This document shows positions 1 through 10,818 of a DNA stretch of 31,754 nucleotides, one piece after another. This DNA comes from Saccoglossus kowalevskii. Taxonomy: Eukaryota > Hemichordata > Enteropneusta > Harrimaniidae. The DNA is taken from the NCBI RefSeq assembly GCF_000003605.2, contig NW_003150788.1:35316-67069 (forward strand), written 5' to 3'. Position numbers and translations under genes: made by a program. The notes beneath the pieces were generated by a model. The model saw only the letters and a list, made by a program, of their open reading frames with translations. It had not been told where the DNA came from and ran no database searches. Numbering within the stretch: position 1 is the first letter of the stretch; each line of letters starts with the position of its first letter.

Positions 1-3000
1 CTAATTCTTGCACTATATGGGTCCCCTAACTCTTGCACAATACAAACCTCCTAACTCTTGCACTATATGGGTCCTCTTGCACTATATGGGTCCCCTAACT
101 CTTGCACTATATAGGTCCCCTAACTCTTGCACTATACAAACCTCCTAATTCTTGCACTATATGGGTCCCTTAACTCTTGCACTATACAAACCTCCTAATT
201 CTTGCACTATATGGGTCCCCTAACTCTTGCACTATATAGGTCACCTAACTCTTGCACTATACAAACCTCCTAATTCTTGCACTATATGGGTCCCCTGACT
301 CTTGCACTATATGGGTCCCCTAACTCTTGCACAATACAAACCTCCTAACTCTTGCACTATATGGGTCCTCTTGCACTATATGGGTCCCCTAACTATTGCA
401 CTATATAGGTCCCCTAACTCTTGCACTATACAAACCTCCTAATTCTTGCACTATATGGGTCCCCTAACTCTTGCACTATACAAATCTCCTAATTCTTGCA
501 CTATATGGGTCCCCTAACTCTTGCACTATATGGGTCCCCTAACTCTTGCACTATATGGGTCCCCTAACTCTTGCACAAAATAGACCCCTAACTCTTGCAC
601 TATATAGGTCCCCTAACTCTTGCACTATATGGGTCCCCTAACTCTTGCTCTATATGGGTCCCCTAACTCTTACACTATATGGGTCCCCTAACTCTTGCAC
701 TATATGGGTCCCCTAACTCTTACACTATATGGGTCCCCTAACTCTTGCACTATACAGACCTCCTAATTCTTGCACTATATGGGACCCCTAACTCTTGCTC
801 TATATCAGTATATGGGTCCCCTAACTCTTGCTCTATATGGGTCCCCTAACTCATACACTATATGAGTCCCCTAACTCTTGCACTATACAGACCTCCTAAT
901 TCTTGCACTATATGGGACCCCTAACTCTTGCACTATACAGACCTCCTAATTCTTGCACTATATAAATCCCCTAACTCTTGCACTATACAAACCTCCTAAT
1001 TCTTGCACTATATGGGTCCCCTAACTCTTGCACTATACAGACTCCCTAATTCTTGCACTATATAGGTTCCCTAACTCTTGCACTATACAAATCTCCTAAT
1101 TCTTGCACTATATGGGTCCCCTAACTCTTGCACTATATGGGTCCCCTAACTCTTGCACAAAATAGACCCCTAACTCTTGCACTATATGGGTCTCCTAACC
1201 CCTGCACTATAAAGACCCCCTAACCCCTGCACTATAAAGACCCCCTAACTCTTGCACAAAATAGACCCCTAACTCTTGCCCTATATGGACCCTCTAACTC
1301 TTGCACTATACAAACCTCCTAATTCTTGCACTATATGGGTCCCCTAACTCTTGAACAATATAGACCTCTAACTCTTGCACTATATGTGTCTTCTAACCCC
1401 TGCACTATAAAGACCCCCTAACCCCTGCACAATATAGACCCCTAACTCTTGCACTATATGGGTCCCCTAACTCTTGCATTATATGGACCCTCTAACTCTT
1501 GCACTATATGGACCCTCTAACTCTTGCACTATACAAACCTCCTAATTCTTGCACTATATGGGTCCCCTGACTCTTGCACTATACAAACCTCCTAATTCTT
1601 GCACTATATGGGACCCCTGACTCTTGCACTATATAGGTCCCCTAACTCTTGCAACTATATGGGTCCCCTAACTATTGCACTATATGCATCTCCTAACCCC
1701 TGCACTATAAAGACCCCCTAACCCCTGCACTATAAAGACCCCTTAACACTTGCACAATATAGACCCCTAACTCTTGCACTATATGGGTCCCCTAACTCTT
1801 GCACAAAATAAACCCCTAACCCCTGCACTATAAAGACCCCCCTAACTCTTGCACAATATAGACCCCTAACTCTTGCACTATATGGGTCCCCTAACTCTTG
1901 CACAAAATAGACCCCTAACTCTTGCACTATACAAACCTCCTAATTCTTGCACTATATGGGTCCCCTAACTCTTGTACTATAAAGACCCCCCTAACTCTTG
2001 CACAATATAGACCCCTAACTCTTGCACTATATGCGTCTTCTAACCCCTGCACTATAAAGACCCCCTAACCCCTGCACTATAAAGACCCCTTAACACTTGC
2101 ACAATATAGACTCCTAACTCTTGCACTATATGGGTCCCCTAACTCTCGCACAAAATAGACCCCTAACTCTTGCACTATATGGGTCCCCTAACTCTTGCAC
2201 AAAATAGACCCCTAACCCCTGCACTATAAAGACCCCCTAACTCTTGCACAATATAGACCCCTAACTCTTGCACTATATGGGTCCCCTAACTCTTGCACAA
2301 AATAGACCCCTAACTCTTGCACTATATGGACCCCCTAACTCTTGCACTATATGGACCCTCTAACTCTTGCACTATACAAACCTCCTAATTCTTGCACTAT
2401 ATGGGTCCCCTAACCCCTGCACTATAAAGATCCCCTAACCCCTGCACTATAAAGACCCCTTAACACTTGCACAATATAGACCCCTAACTCTTGCACTATA
2501 TGGGTCCCCTAACTCTTGCACAAAATAGACCCCTAACTCTTGCACTATATGGACCTCCTAACTCTTGCAATATATGGACCCCAAACTCTTGCACTATACA
2601 AACCTCCTAATTCTTGCACTATATGGTCCCCTAACTCTTGCACTATACAAATCTCCTAATTCTTGCACTATATGGGTCCCTTAACTCTTGCACAATATAT
2701 ACCCCTAACTCTTGCACTATATGGGTCCCCTAACTCTTGCACAAAATAGACCCCTAACTCTTGCACTATATGCATCTCCTAACCCCTGCACTATAAAGAC
2801 CCCCTAACCCCTGCACTATAAAGACCCCCTAACTCTTGCACAGTATAGACCCCTAACTCTTGCACTATATGGGTCCCCTAACTCTTGCACAAAATAGACC
2901 CCTAACTTTTGCACTATATGGGTCCCCTAACTCTTGCACTATACAGACTTCCTAATTCTTGCACTATATGGGTCCCCTAACTCTTGCACTATATGCGTCT

Positions 3001-3480
3001 CCTAACCTCTCCACTATAAAGACCCCTAACTTTTACACTGTATGGGTCCCCTAACTCTTACACTGTATGGGTCCCCTAACTTTTGAGACCCCCCAACCTT
3101 TGCAATATATGGACCCCAAACTCTTGCACTATACAAACCTCCTAATTCTTGCACTATATGGGTCCCCTAACTCTTGCACAATATAGACCCCTAACTCTTG
3201 CACGATATGGGTCCCTAACTCTTGCACAAAATAGACCCCTAACTCTTGCACTATATGCGTCTCCTAACCCCTGCATTATAAAGACCCCTTAACCCCTGCA
3301 CTATAAAGACCCCTTAACACTTGCACAATATAGACCCCTAACTCTTGCACTATATGGGTCCCCTAACTCTTGCACAAAATAGACCCCTAACTCTTGCACT
3401 ATATGGACCCCCTAACTCTTGCACTATATAGACCCCCTAACTCTTGCACTATATGGACCCCAAACTCTTGCACTATATGA
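1..3480. repeat. Large ~25-bp minisatellite in STX18 intron 4
   Basis: About 140 head-to-tail units built around CTCTTGCACTATATGGGTCC fill the window from its left edge to about 3480, where they fade into unique DNA. Unit variants recur: ones with CACTATACAAACCTCC, CACAAAATAGACCCC, CCCCTGCACTATAAAGACC and ACTTGCACAATATAGACCCC. From about 1200 on, these variants alternate in repeated orders. Open frames inside it are only a product of the repeat. It lies between STX18 exon 4 and the next, unseen exon, and its left end is cut by the window. Confidence 0.97.
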
Positions 3481-3578
3481 ACCCCTGACTGACACGATAT
3501 TATTTTTGGTAATCTTATGCATCATAAGCCATAATATTGAAAGCATGAAGGAAATAACAACCTCCCTGAGTGACTCAC

Positions 3579-3656
3579 CTTTTAAATATTCGTCTAACAT
3601 ATCAATTACTGCTTGTCTGTGTTCTCTGACTTGTGGTAAAACAGTATCATTCTCAA
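3579..3656 (-). CDS. STX18: STX18 exon 4
   Basis: This 78-bp exon encodes [20 protein letters not shown] and DEYLK after the split Val codon. The acceptor is CTCTGTAG and the donor GTGAGT. The exon ends in phase 1, so a further exon must lie left of the minisatellite, outside the window. Confidence 0.92.
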
Positions 3657-6600
3657 CTACAGAGTACAAATCACACAGTCATTTTAGTTATACAATTGGA
3701 TTCAGAACACAATATATTGATTTGATTCTTGCCTTGTTGTCGCTGCCATGCACACAATGAATTTGTCAAACCAGTCTTTTTTTATACTAATAATTGGTTG
3801 TCAAGTATGAAATGCCACATAGTGTCTAACAGAGGGCACAAATTGAATATTAAATCACAAACACTGAAATGTTCATATTTATATAAATCAGTTATAAATA
3901 TTCACCTTGAATTCTTTTTTATGATATAATATGCATAAAATGACATTTTACCATAATACTATACCAAGACCATAATGAAAACACATTTGTCACTGAAATT
4001 CAACTAAAAACAAGCCATGCATGGCACAGTCCCTGTTAGTTATTAAATTTAAGACATATAGTTTTGTTTATAGTTATATGGTCAAAACATAAACATGTCA
4101 GAGATATTAATCCAGAAGATGATGCTTGATTATGATGATTTTTTTACATTAAAATGATTGACATCTTGTATCTGATCGTCAAACAAGTACTTGTCCATAT
4201 TGAGAAATATTGTTCTGGAACAGCATTAATTAAAACAAACTGGCCACCAGTCGGCCATTTTTCATAAATCTATATATCTATAACACGATGTATAACAAAT
4301 ATATAAAATTTGAACATAATCAGTTAAAGCATATCAGAGATATGGCTCTAGAAGCTTAAACAAAATGGCCACCAGTCGGCCATTTTAAATCGGATCTGAA
4401 AAATAAATTGATGTGCATCAAGGTCCCATAATGTACCCAGTTTAAACAAAATCCATCCATAAATGCTTGATTTTGATGCTTTTGTTAGCACACAAATGGC
4501 CAACATTCGGCCATCTTGAATCAGATCGTGAATCAAATTGATGTGCATACATGTAAGTATAATATTATATATGATATATGTGTGAAAATTCATTGAGATT
4601 GGTCTAGGACACATGGACGCACAAAGGTCAAAACATCAGTCCCTGTTTTCGGACTGTGTCTGAACAGGGACTAATAATTTGTAATAATTCTAAACATGAA
4701 CAAGTATATTGTAAGATACTATATATCACTTTTCACCATACATCATTGACCATATATTGAGATATGTGTTTGCTATAGGAAACTATGGTAAAATGTCCTA
4801 TAACAGATGAAACATGCATTTTTTACTCATACATTTATTTAAACACAGTAACCCCATATTTTTATTTCATTTTCTTTATCACTGTTAAATGAAATGTCAC
4901 ATACGTAAAAACGATATAAAATGGTATTTTTAATTCGAGTAGCATTCTACCTCAATTTACTATGATGTCAATACTGTTGCTGGATTCGTCAATTGAAATT
5001 CTAACAATCATTTTAAATTATATTTGTGAAATGTGTATAACAAGTATATATTTTATTTGTAATTTAACAGACAACTGGGCAATAACATGATTTGTCATGA
5101 TGGTTTGTCAGCATCAGAACCTTGGACCAGCACAATGTTCAACTATTGCTACTTCGATTTTTTACTAAAGAGATGATTCAGTGAAAATAAAATTTAGTAA
5201 ATATGCCTTTTTTTCTATATTTTACATTCAACTAAGTGAAAATAAATCTCATACAAAATACCAAAAAATTCTTGTCAGCGTAAATAAATCTAAAATTAGG
5301 CATTTCGCAGAACCTTAACATAAATTAATAAAATGAAGTTCTGAATATATATAGACAAAAATAAATTGTAATCTTACCATCATTTTTAAAAGCTTTAATT
5401 GTCTCAGCACATGTCCTCATAAATATGTGAGCATCTGTATCAATCTGATCCCTTTCACTGTCAGTCATACGAGACACTCCCAATGACAAATGACTGTAAT
5501 CAATGTACAAATGTACACAGCAATTCAATTACAATTAGAACACTATCTCAAAATTAGCTTAGGACATTTTGTCCAAAATGGCAACTAGCGCCATTGACAT
5601 TTTTTAATGACTTGCCATGTTTTGAAATTGGTTAATTGCTGTTCAATGAATTATTGCATATACATAAGAGTTCATTGACAGATATCAGATATAAATGGTA
5701 TATCACAACATCAGTAAGTGATAAGTTATCTAATTGATACAATCAACTGTTAGAACTGGCGGCAAAGTCGCCTATCAGTTCTTCTAACTATGGAATATAG
5801 GATGATACTTAGGTACTGTTATGATCCGAGTTGAAGTTACTGACAAGTCAATAACCAGATGTTAGATAACTTTTAGTTATCATAACAGTACGGTAGTATC
5901 ATCCTATATGACATAATTTGTCATATCAGAGAACAAGTCATATATTTTATCTTCAAAAAGGCAAGCAGTAAAAAATCTAAAAATATTCAGGCACTTTAAT
6001 TCTTTTGTTATCATGAAGTGGTAGCATTAAGATAATATACTCATACAAAAGCTGAATTTATAAACTCAGTTTGACAAAGTATGTTATATATGTGTACAAA
6101 CATAATAATACATATACATGCCATGATCCACAACATACATGTAACTCCATCTAAATTTAGAGTGAATTCTTTGTTAATATTACTATTATTAAAGGGGAAC
6201 CGATACTATAAATAAGGGTCAAGATGGCCACCGTATTAGTATGCTAATCCGAACCAAGCCGCTAACATCGTGGCGGGAGCTCCGTGAAATGTGCCATTTA
6301 CGATGTTTGGAGATCAAGCTGTGGTTCCAAATACATATCCATGGGGGCATGAATATGTACACTAGCGATTACACTCGTCTGGTTGGGCTTTTGGTGTATA
6401 AATGTTGTTATTTTCGGTCGAAACGTGCCGCGACCAGTGAAAATCACGAGTTTAAAAGGCTAATGTATGCAAAATTCCTGTCAATCACAGTTTGAGTAAA
6501 CGAAAATGTAAATCCCCTAGATGTTTATTCAATCTACAAAGCTTGTTGGTTTACAAACAGCATTATCGTTACGTAGTTTGTCTATGTCTAACCATCGGTA

Positions 6601-9600
6601 ACACTGGGACATGACGATGTAAGACAGTAAACACTGTCAATAGCATTAGGTTACAGGCTTTCGTATATCCATTGCAATAAATTAAATGTAGAAGTAGAAA
6701 TCATTCGCGTGGTTTTAATTCCGCGTTGAGTCCACAAGCGCGAAAATAAAAGCACGCAAAAATTTTACCTTGGAATGTAAACACAATACCCAAGTCAAAA
6801 CAACACTCACTCCTGCCCCACAATCTTACGAATTTTACCGTAGTCATTGACGCCTATTCAAGACTACGATGTTTATTGTGGTTAGCATGAATGGGTAAAG
6901 CTTCGCTTCGACAATTAGCTGTTATCACCGTAAAAATGTTAAATTAGTCTTCAAACGGTCAGTTTTTTATCATCAAAAACAACTAATGTTTTGATTTAAA
7001 AAAAACATTCCGTCTTCCCATCAAAACCAGAGGTAAAAGATCGTGCTGGAACATCGGCAAATCTCCTCTGTTATGGTAATTTGAACACGTTGGCATCACC
7101 GAGTATTTTGATTGGCTGATTAGCGATTTGACCTATAAGATGTCGAGCATTTGCATGCGACCAGAATCATTCGTTTACGATGAAACTAAATTGAAATTTA
7201 CTTGCATTTCAGAACAATTCAACAAGTTTACTTTTTGTATTTGTTAATAATCACTACCGTGTAATACTAATAATTTTGAAACGCAGCATGGTCGGATTGC
7301 GCTACCGTGATTATTTGCTACTAAGCAATGCAGCGTTCGTTTTTTAAAAACTTTTTTAGGAATGCAAGAACGATGTTGGTTACTACTATGTGGACATTTT
7401 TCTTTTGATCGTACGACAAAGACTTGTGTTTTCTAAGGGATGAAACTTTTTGTATAACTTTCTAGACAGTCTGGAAAAAGGAAGGGGTACAGTGAATAAG
7501 TGTCAGACTGCAATGAGCTGCAAATGGTAGTTGTGTAATACTGGTAGGCGTGCAGGAAATAACCGTTCTGTGTTAGAGCATGGTTAGAGTTTCCAAGTTT
7601 CGGATATCAACAAGACATTGGCCTGACTGCTTGGTATGGTGTTACCCTTTGTTTTATTTTTCGCGAAATACTTTGACAGCTCAAAACCACAAAATCAGAT
7701 GTTTCCACAGCACACACCATAGAGTACATGACGTAAATACGCCATGCTTGAAAAGCATGAACAACCAGGTTTTGGCATAAGAAAATAAATCAGTTTTTGT
7801 TTCTGTATTTGACTGTCGGACGAAACGGCACCCAGACAACACGTCACAGACAGTTCCAATTCATATCTTTTACGATTGATCGTTTTCGTTCATGCGTCGC
7901 ATATATGTCCAGAAAATTTAATCGAGTGTATGTGTCTATTTATATTCTATTTTTGGATTCTTATTTATAATAAATACAACGCTGCAGAATGGTTGTTAAA
8001 ATTGAGTCTACGGTAAAATTGTTTTGACAGGACGCTCTTCTCCCCCTCACCGCTCATTTGATTTTGACTGTAAAGTCAACCCGACGTTCACCCACTAGAT
8101 CACAAGAACTCAAATCTCACACGAGATACAAGCCGGTACCACCCGTGCACATTTTGATTTTCCACACGAGTGTCGTAAACAGGTTACAAGATAAGCCTGT
8201 GATGTCGCGGCGACTTTTCTTTACTAATGATTTTGATAACCTGTACTTATAATACATGTATACAGTTTTCACACTTGTTATATTAGCAGTCTGTAGGAGT
8301 AGTATGTAGAATGTGCATAGGAAGTTTCGTTCTCAGGTTTACTGTATACGAGATCAGTACCGTCAATAGACCGACGCAACTGAAACAGACAAATAAACTT
8401 GAGTCGGCGGATTTTCTTCGCGACCGTTTAGCAACAATCTGGTCGTGTGTATCCGGTGGACTGCCGCCTTAAATTAGTTTGCGTCATATTTTTCCAACTA
8501 TGTATAAATTACCGAGTGCGCGATGTTTCAAATCATGGCACATGAAGACTGCTCTGTATTTGTTTGAAATTCAATTGCTATGTTATATTTAAACAAGCGA
8601 ATTGTAATCCGTTCTTAGGCAGTTTATATCAGTTGTTGTTTTGTGGGATTAGCGGTACAGGGGGAAAGATAAGCATTCATTTACTCAGTGGACAGAGGCG
8701 GAGTTAATTACCCATGAGCACTTGGTGCAATCCAAGGGATTGAGCGGTTCCCCTTTAAATGAGGGAAATATTTGGAAATAAAACTGAGAATTTACCTGCT
8801 TGCATTGATATATGCTTTTCTGTGTTCTACCAAAAAGTCTCTCAATTTGGTAATGCTATTCACCTGTAAAAAATATTAACAATGCTGCTGTCAAAATTTT
8901 TTGTATAATTGATATTTTAACACCATTATTCCACAAATGACAAGCAATAAAAAAGTTATTCGGAAAATGTCAATTATATATTAGAAAATTCAATCAAAAT
9001 ATGTTAGCATTACATAAAATTTTGTTTATAATTTAGGTAGTTTTGGTTTGGAGAAACATTATTTATTAATTAAGTATTAATTCTTACAAAAAAATTGCGA
9101 CATGTACATGATATCTTCAGTTTTTCATTGATTTTTGGCAGAAAAAGTTGCATACTGTCACTGTAATACCATTTAACACATAGCTATTATTGCAGAAAAT
9201 ACTGTGTTAAAATCTTAGTGTAAGCAAATTAAATACACAAGTAATATAAACTATGGTTAAATTTGGCTAACATCAATCTTGTATATACTAGTAACACACA
9301 ATAGTGAATATTTCTATCTACTCTATCTACATGTAAAATTGACATTTTTTGCAATTCCAATTCCTTGACCCTTGCCTTTTATTACCATTTTTTTCACTAA
9401 ATTGATTACCTAACACCACACATTTTGGTTTCCCAGTCACCTATGAATAATTAACCTATGCTGGTCTTTTGGATCAGACGGTTTATTTTGATACACGACA
9501 ATCACAAAATGTAAACAATTCCTTATTTTCAAGTCCCAAAAATTGATACTGGTGTTGATATTAGTAAATGGTTAGACACAACAAATATGGCATAGCAGAC

Positions 9601-10389
9601 ACAGGACTCATGAGAATCACAGGTAGTCCCCAGATGTATTGATATGAGTCAATATACAATATTGAAGACATTGGTACAGATTTGTAAACCAAATTCACAT
9701 CACAATCTTCTGCTTTTGAACAATCTGCTGAATTTTTGTAGGAAAACACAGTATACAAAAACAGGATATAACGATAAGTTGTAAATAATTTGATACTAAT
9801 TCAGCATAAATATAAGAGGTTCCCAATTCAAAAACTGGGGTTTTGAAATGAATAATCTGGAGAGAAAAATAAAAAAAATGCACATATAATCTAGAAAAAT
9901 ACAATATGAATGTCAGTGAATATAATATTTGCAAATTATTGCAGTCCCCATCTGCAAAAAGTGCAAATGCAAACGTAGTACACAGGCAAAGCAGACAAAA
10001 TTATCACCAGTAATTTTGGACTTTGATTTAAAATGGGATTCAATTTTGTGATACTGTGAAACTGCCATCATTCGATGAAAGTATACCTGACTTGTGGAGG
10101 GAAATTTCAAAGCCAATTTAATTTGAGAAAATTGTATTAAAACAAATAGTTTTAAATATTATCTGGTTACGTCAAATGGAAATTAATTTATAATTCCATA
10201 TTGTATTAAAAATGAATTATACTATTAGATATTACTCACCACTTCCTTGGACTTTGTCACAAATTCACTTTTCTGTCTTGAGTGTGGTAATATACTATTC
10301 TTGGCATTTTCTTGATTTATACCCAGTGTTTTACTGCGTATTTTAACTGTTTTTAAAGACGCCTTCCACAGAGGGGTGATGTCAGACAT
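3579..10389 (-). CDS. STX18: Syntaxin-18 homologue, N-terminal part (exons 1-4; 3' part outside window)
   Basis: Syntaxin-18 is the Qa-SNARE of the endoplasmic reticulum that, with SEC22, BNIP1 and USE1 and the NRZ tether, fuses Golgi-derived retrograde vesicles. Four minus-strand exons can be joined: 10389-10240, 8863-8796, 5493-5378 and 3656-3579. They give 137 complete residues plus one base, with frame kept at each GT..AG junction. Recognisable segments are [16 protein letters not shown] at the N terminus, [36 protein letters not shown] and [17 protein letters not shown]. All match, as I remember the human protein, its N-terminal syntaxin-18 domain in order. The start is chosen because it begins the conserved MxDIT..ASVKTVK-like block and has A at -3. 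The central linker, SNARE helix and C-terminal anchor would lie beyond 3579; the ~3.5-kb minisatellite to the left is therefore intronic. It is divergent with TM2D2. Confidence 0.93.
3657..5377 (-). other. STX18: STX18 intron 3
   Basis: This intron between exons 3 and 4 has GTAAGA at the donor and CTCTGTAG at the acceptor. It is AT-rich and holds the palindromic interspersed element at about 4010-4672. I see nothing else supportable in the remaining 1 kb. Confidence 0.85.
4010..4672 (+). mobile_element. Non-autonomous interspersed element, copy 1
   Basis: This stretch is homologous, in opposite orientation, to 14751-16074. Shared parts run from the ACAAGCCATGCATGGCACAG end through GATTGACATCTTG/TATCTGATC, the ATGGCC..GGCCAT hairpins at about 4363-4381 and 4496-4514, to AAAGGTCAAAACAT. 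AGTCCCTGTT occurs at 4028-4037 and 4638-4647, and its exact reverse complement at 4663-4672, so the element ends in a perfect 10-bp stem with a 15-base loop followed by AATAA. It encodes nothing. It may be a foldback/MITE type or a Helitron-like element, since the hairpin overlaps a CTAA terminus. Exact ends and target duplication are not settled. Confidence 0.7.
5378..5493 (-). CDS. STX18: STX18 exon 3
   Basis: This 116-bp exon holds the family's strongest block, [20 protein letters not shown], followed by [11 protein letters not shown]. The acceptor is ATTACAG and the donor GTAAGA. Its first base completes a Ser codon from exon 2 and its last base begins a Val codon completed by exon 4. Confidence 0.94.
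5795..5909. repeat. Foldback inverted repeat
   Basis: Two 31-base arms, 5795-5825 and the reverse complement of 5879-5909, match at 28 of 31 positions. The arms begin ATATAGGATGATACT and end GTACTGTTATGAT; the three differences are clustered (TAG against ACC). The loop is 53 bases. A second hairpin with AGAACTG/CAGTTCT and inner GGCG/CGCC sits just left, at about 5752-5783, and AAGTTATCTAA-like inverted motifs lie near 5725 and 5861. This may be a decayed miniature element. Confidence 0.75.
6193..8754. mobile_element. 2.56-kb TTAA-flanked element with inverted termini (Kolobok/T2- or piggyBac-like, non-autonomous)
   Basis: The element starts AGGGGAACCG at 6193 and ends with its exact reverse complement CGGTTCCCCT at 8745-8754. 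It is flanked by TTAA on both sides (6189-6192 and 8755-8758). The combined end TTAAAGGGG fits the TTAAAGGRR terminus I recall for T2/Kolobok-group MITEs; piggyBac elements also duplicate TTAA but usually begin CCC. The interior is visibly richer in CpG than its flanks and has no transposase-length frame. The longest frames, 84 aa at 6241 and 66 aa at 7580, match nothing I recognise. It is inserted in STX18 intron 2. Confidence 0.78.
8796..8863 (-). CDS. STX18: STX18 exon 2
   Basis: This 68-bp exon encodes [20 protein letters not shown] plus AS and two bases of a split Ser codon. The acceptor is TTTACAG. The donor GTAAAT is weaker than the others in this gene. A TTAA-flanked mobile element ends 41 bp below the last exon base. 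Confidence 0.92.
8864..10239 (-). other. STX18: STX18 intron 1
   Basis: This 1.4-kb AT-rich intron lies between exons 1 and 2, with GTGAGT at the donor and TTTACAG at the acceptor. The overlapping short minus-strand frames at 9561-10116 look like chance: they have no family signature and do not link to the exons. Confidence 0.8.
10240..10389 (-). CDS. STX18: STX18 exon 1 (coding part)
   Basis: This exon encodes residues 1-50, starting [20 protein letters not shown] and ending [10 protein letters not shown]. The donor is GTGAGT just after a complete GTG codon, so the phase is 0. The 5' UTR is not resolved. Confidence 0.92.
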
Positions 10390-10639
10390 GTTGTTATTTT
10401 TCTATTTGACCACCTAACTTAACAATAATTATTATAGTGCTGCCTTTACGTATTTATTGTGGTATTGTTATGAAGATGTAAACAGATTTTCAATAAAGTA
10501 ATAATTTACTTACCTAATTTATCTTTTGTATATTTATGTAAGTAATAATGTAATTATGCTATAAACGGATCATTTAGAAAATATATTATAGGAATAATTA
10601 GTATATGCTAGAAGCGCTAATTGAGGGCGCTGTTTCAAT
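10390..10639. promoter_or_regulatory. Shared bidirectional promoter of STX18 and TM2D2
   Basis: Only 250 bp separate the two divergent start codons, so both core promoters and 5' UTRs must fit here or overlap. The interval is AT-rich with no clear TATA box placed for either gene. A YY1-like motif, CAATATGGCGAG at 10636-10647, covers the TM2D2 start codon. Transcription start sites cannot be placed from sequence alone. Confidence 0.65.
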
Positions 10640-10818
10640 ATGGCGAGGACTATTGGCAATGTTCTCTCAGTCTCACTTTTTTGGCCATATCTGTTAGTTT
10701 TATTCGACTGGGTGGAATTCTCACTCTCTAACGAGGTTCCTGTAGTTGGACCGTGTTGGAACGTTTCTTGTGGCGATAGTTATGATCCGTATTCTCCGCT
10801 AATTCGTTGTGATTATCT
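10640..10818 (+). CDS. TM2D2: TM2D2 exon 1 (coding part)
   Basis: This exon encodes the signal peptide and the first ectodomain cysteines, ending [11 protein letters not shown] plus two bases of a Leu codon. The donor is GTAAGT. Reading on into the intron meets a stop at once, which agrees with the splice. Confidence 0.92.

Larger units (their letters stand above)
5494..8795 (-). other. STX18: STX18 intron 2
   Basis: This 3.3-kb intron lies between exons 2 and 3. More than three quarters of it is the 2.56-kb TTAA-flanked element; the foldback structure at 5795-5909 lies near exon 3. The short frames seen in it do not resemble any family I know. Confidence 0.85.

Noticed and set aside
1730-1927. 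65-codon minus-strand frame in the left minisatellite
   Set aside because: Pure repeat translation inside an STX18 intron.
1-3480. Regularly spaced repeats as a possible CRISPR array
   Set aside because: Units are contiguous with no unique spacers, and the context is an animal gene intron.
6241-6495. 84-codon frame starting 48 bp inside the TTAA element, behind an AAGATGGCC motif
   Set aside because: It resembles neither a transposase nor any other family I know. It may be a remnant of captured sequence, but one frame of this length is expected by chance in CpG-richer DNA.
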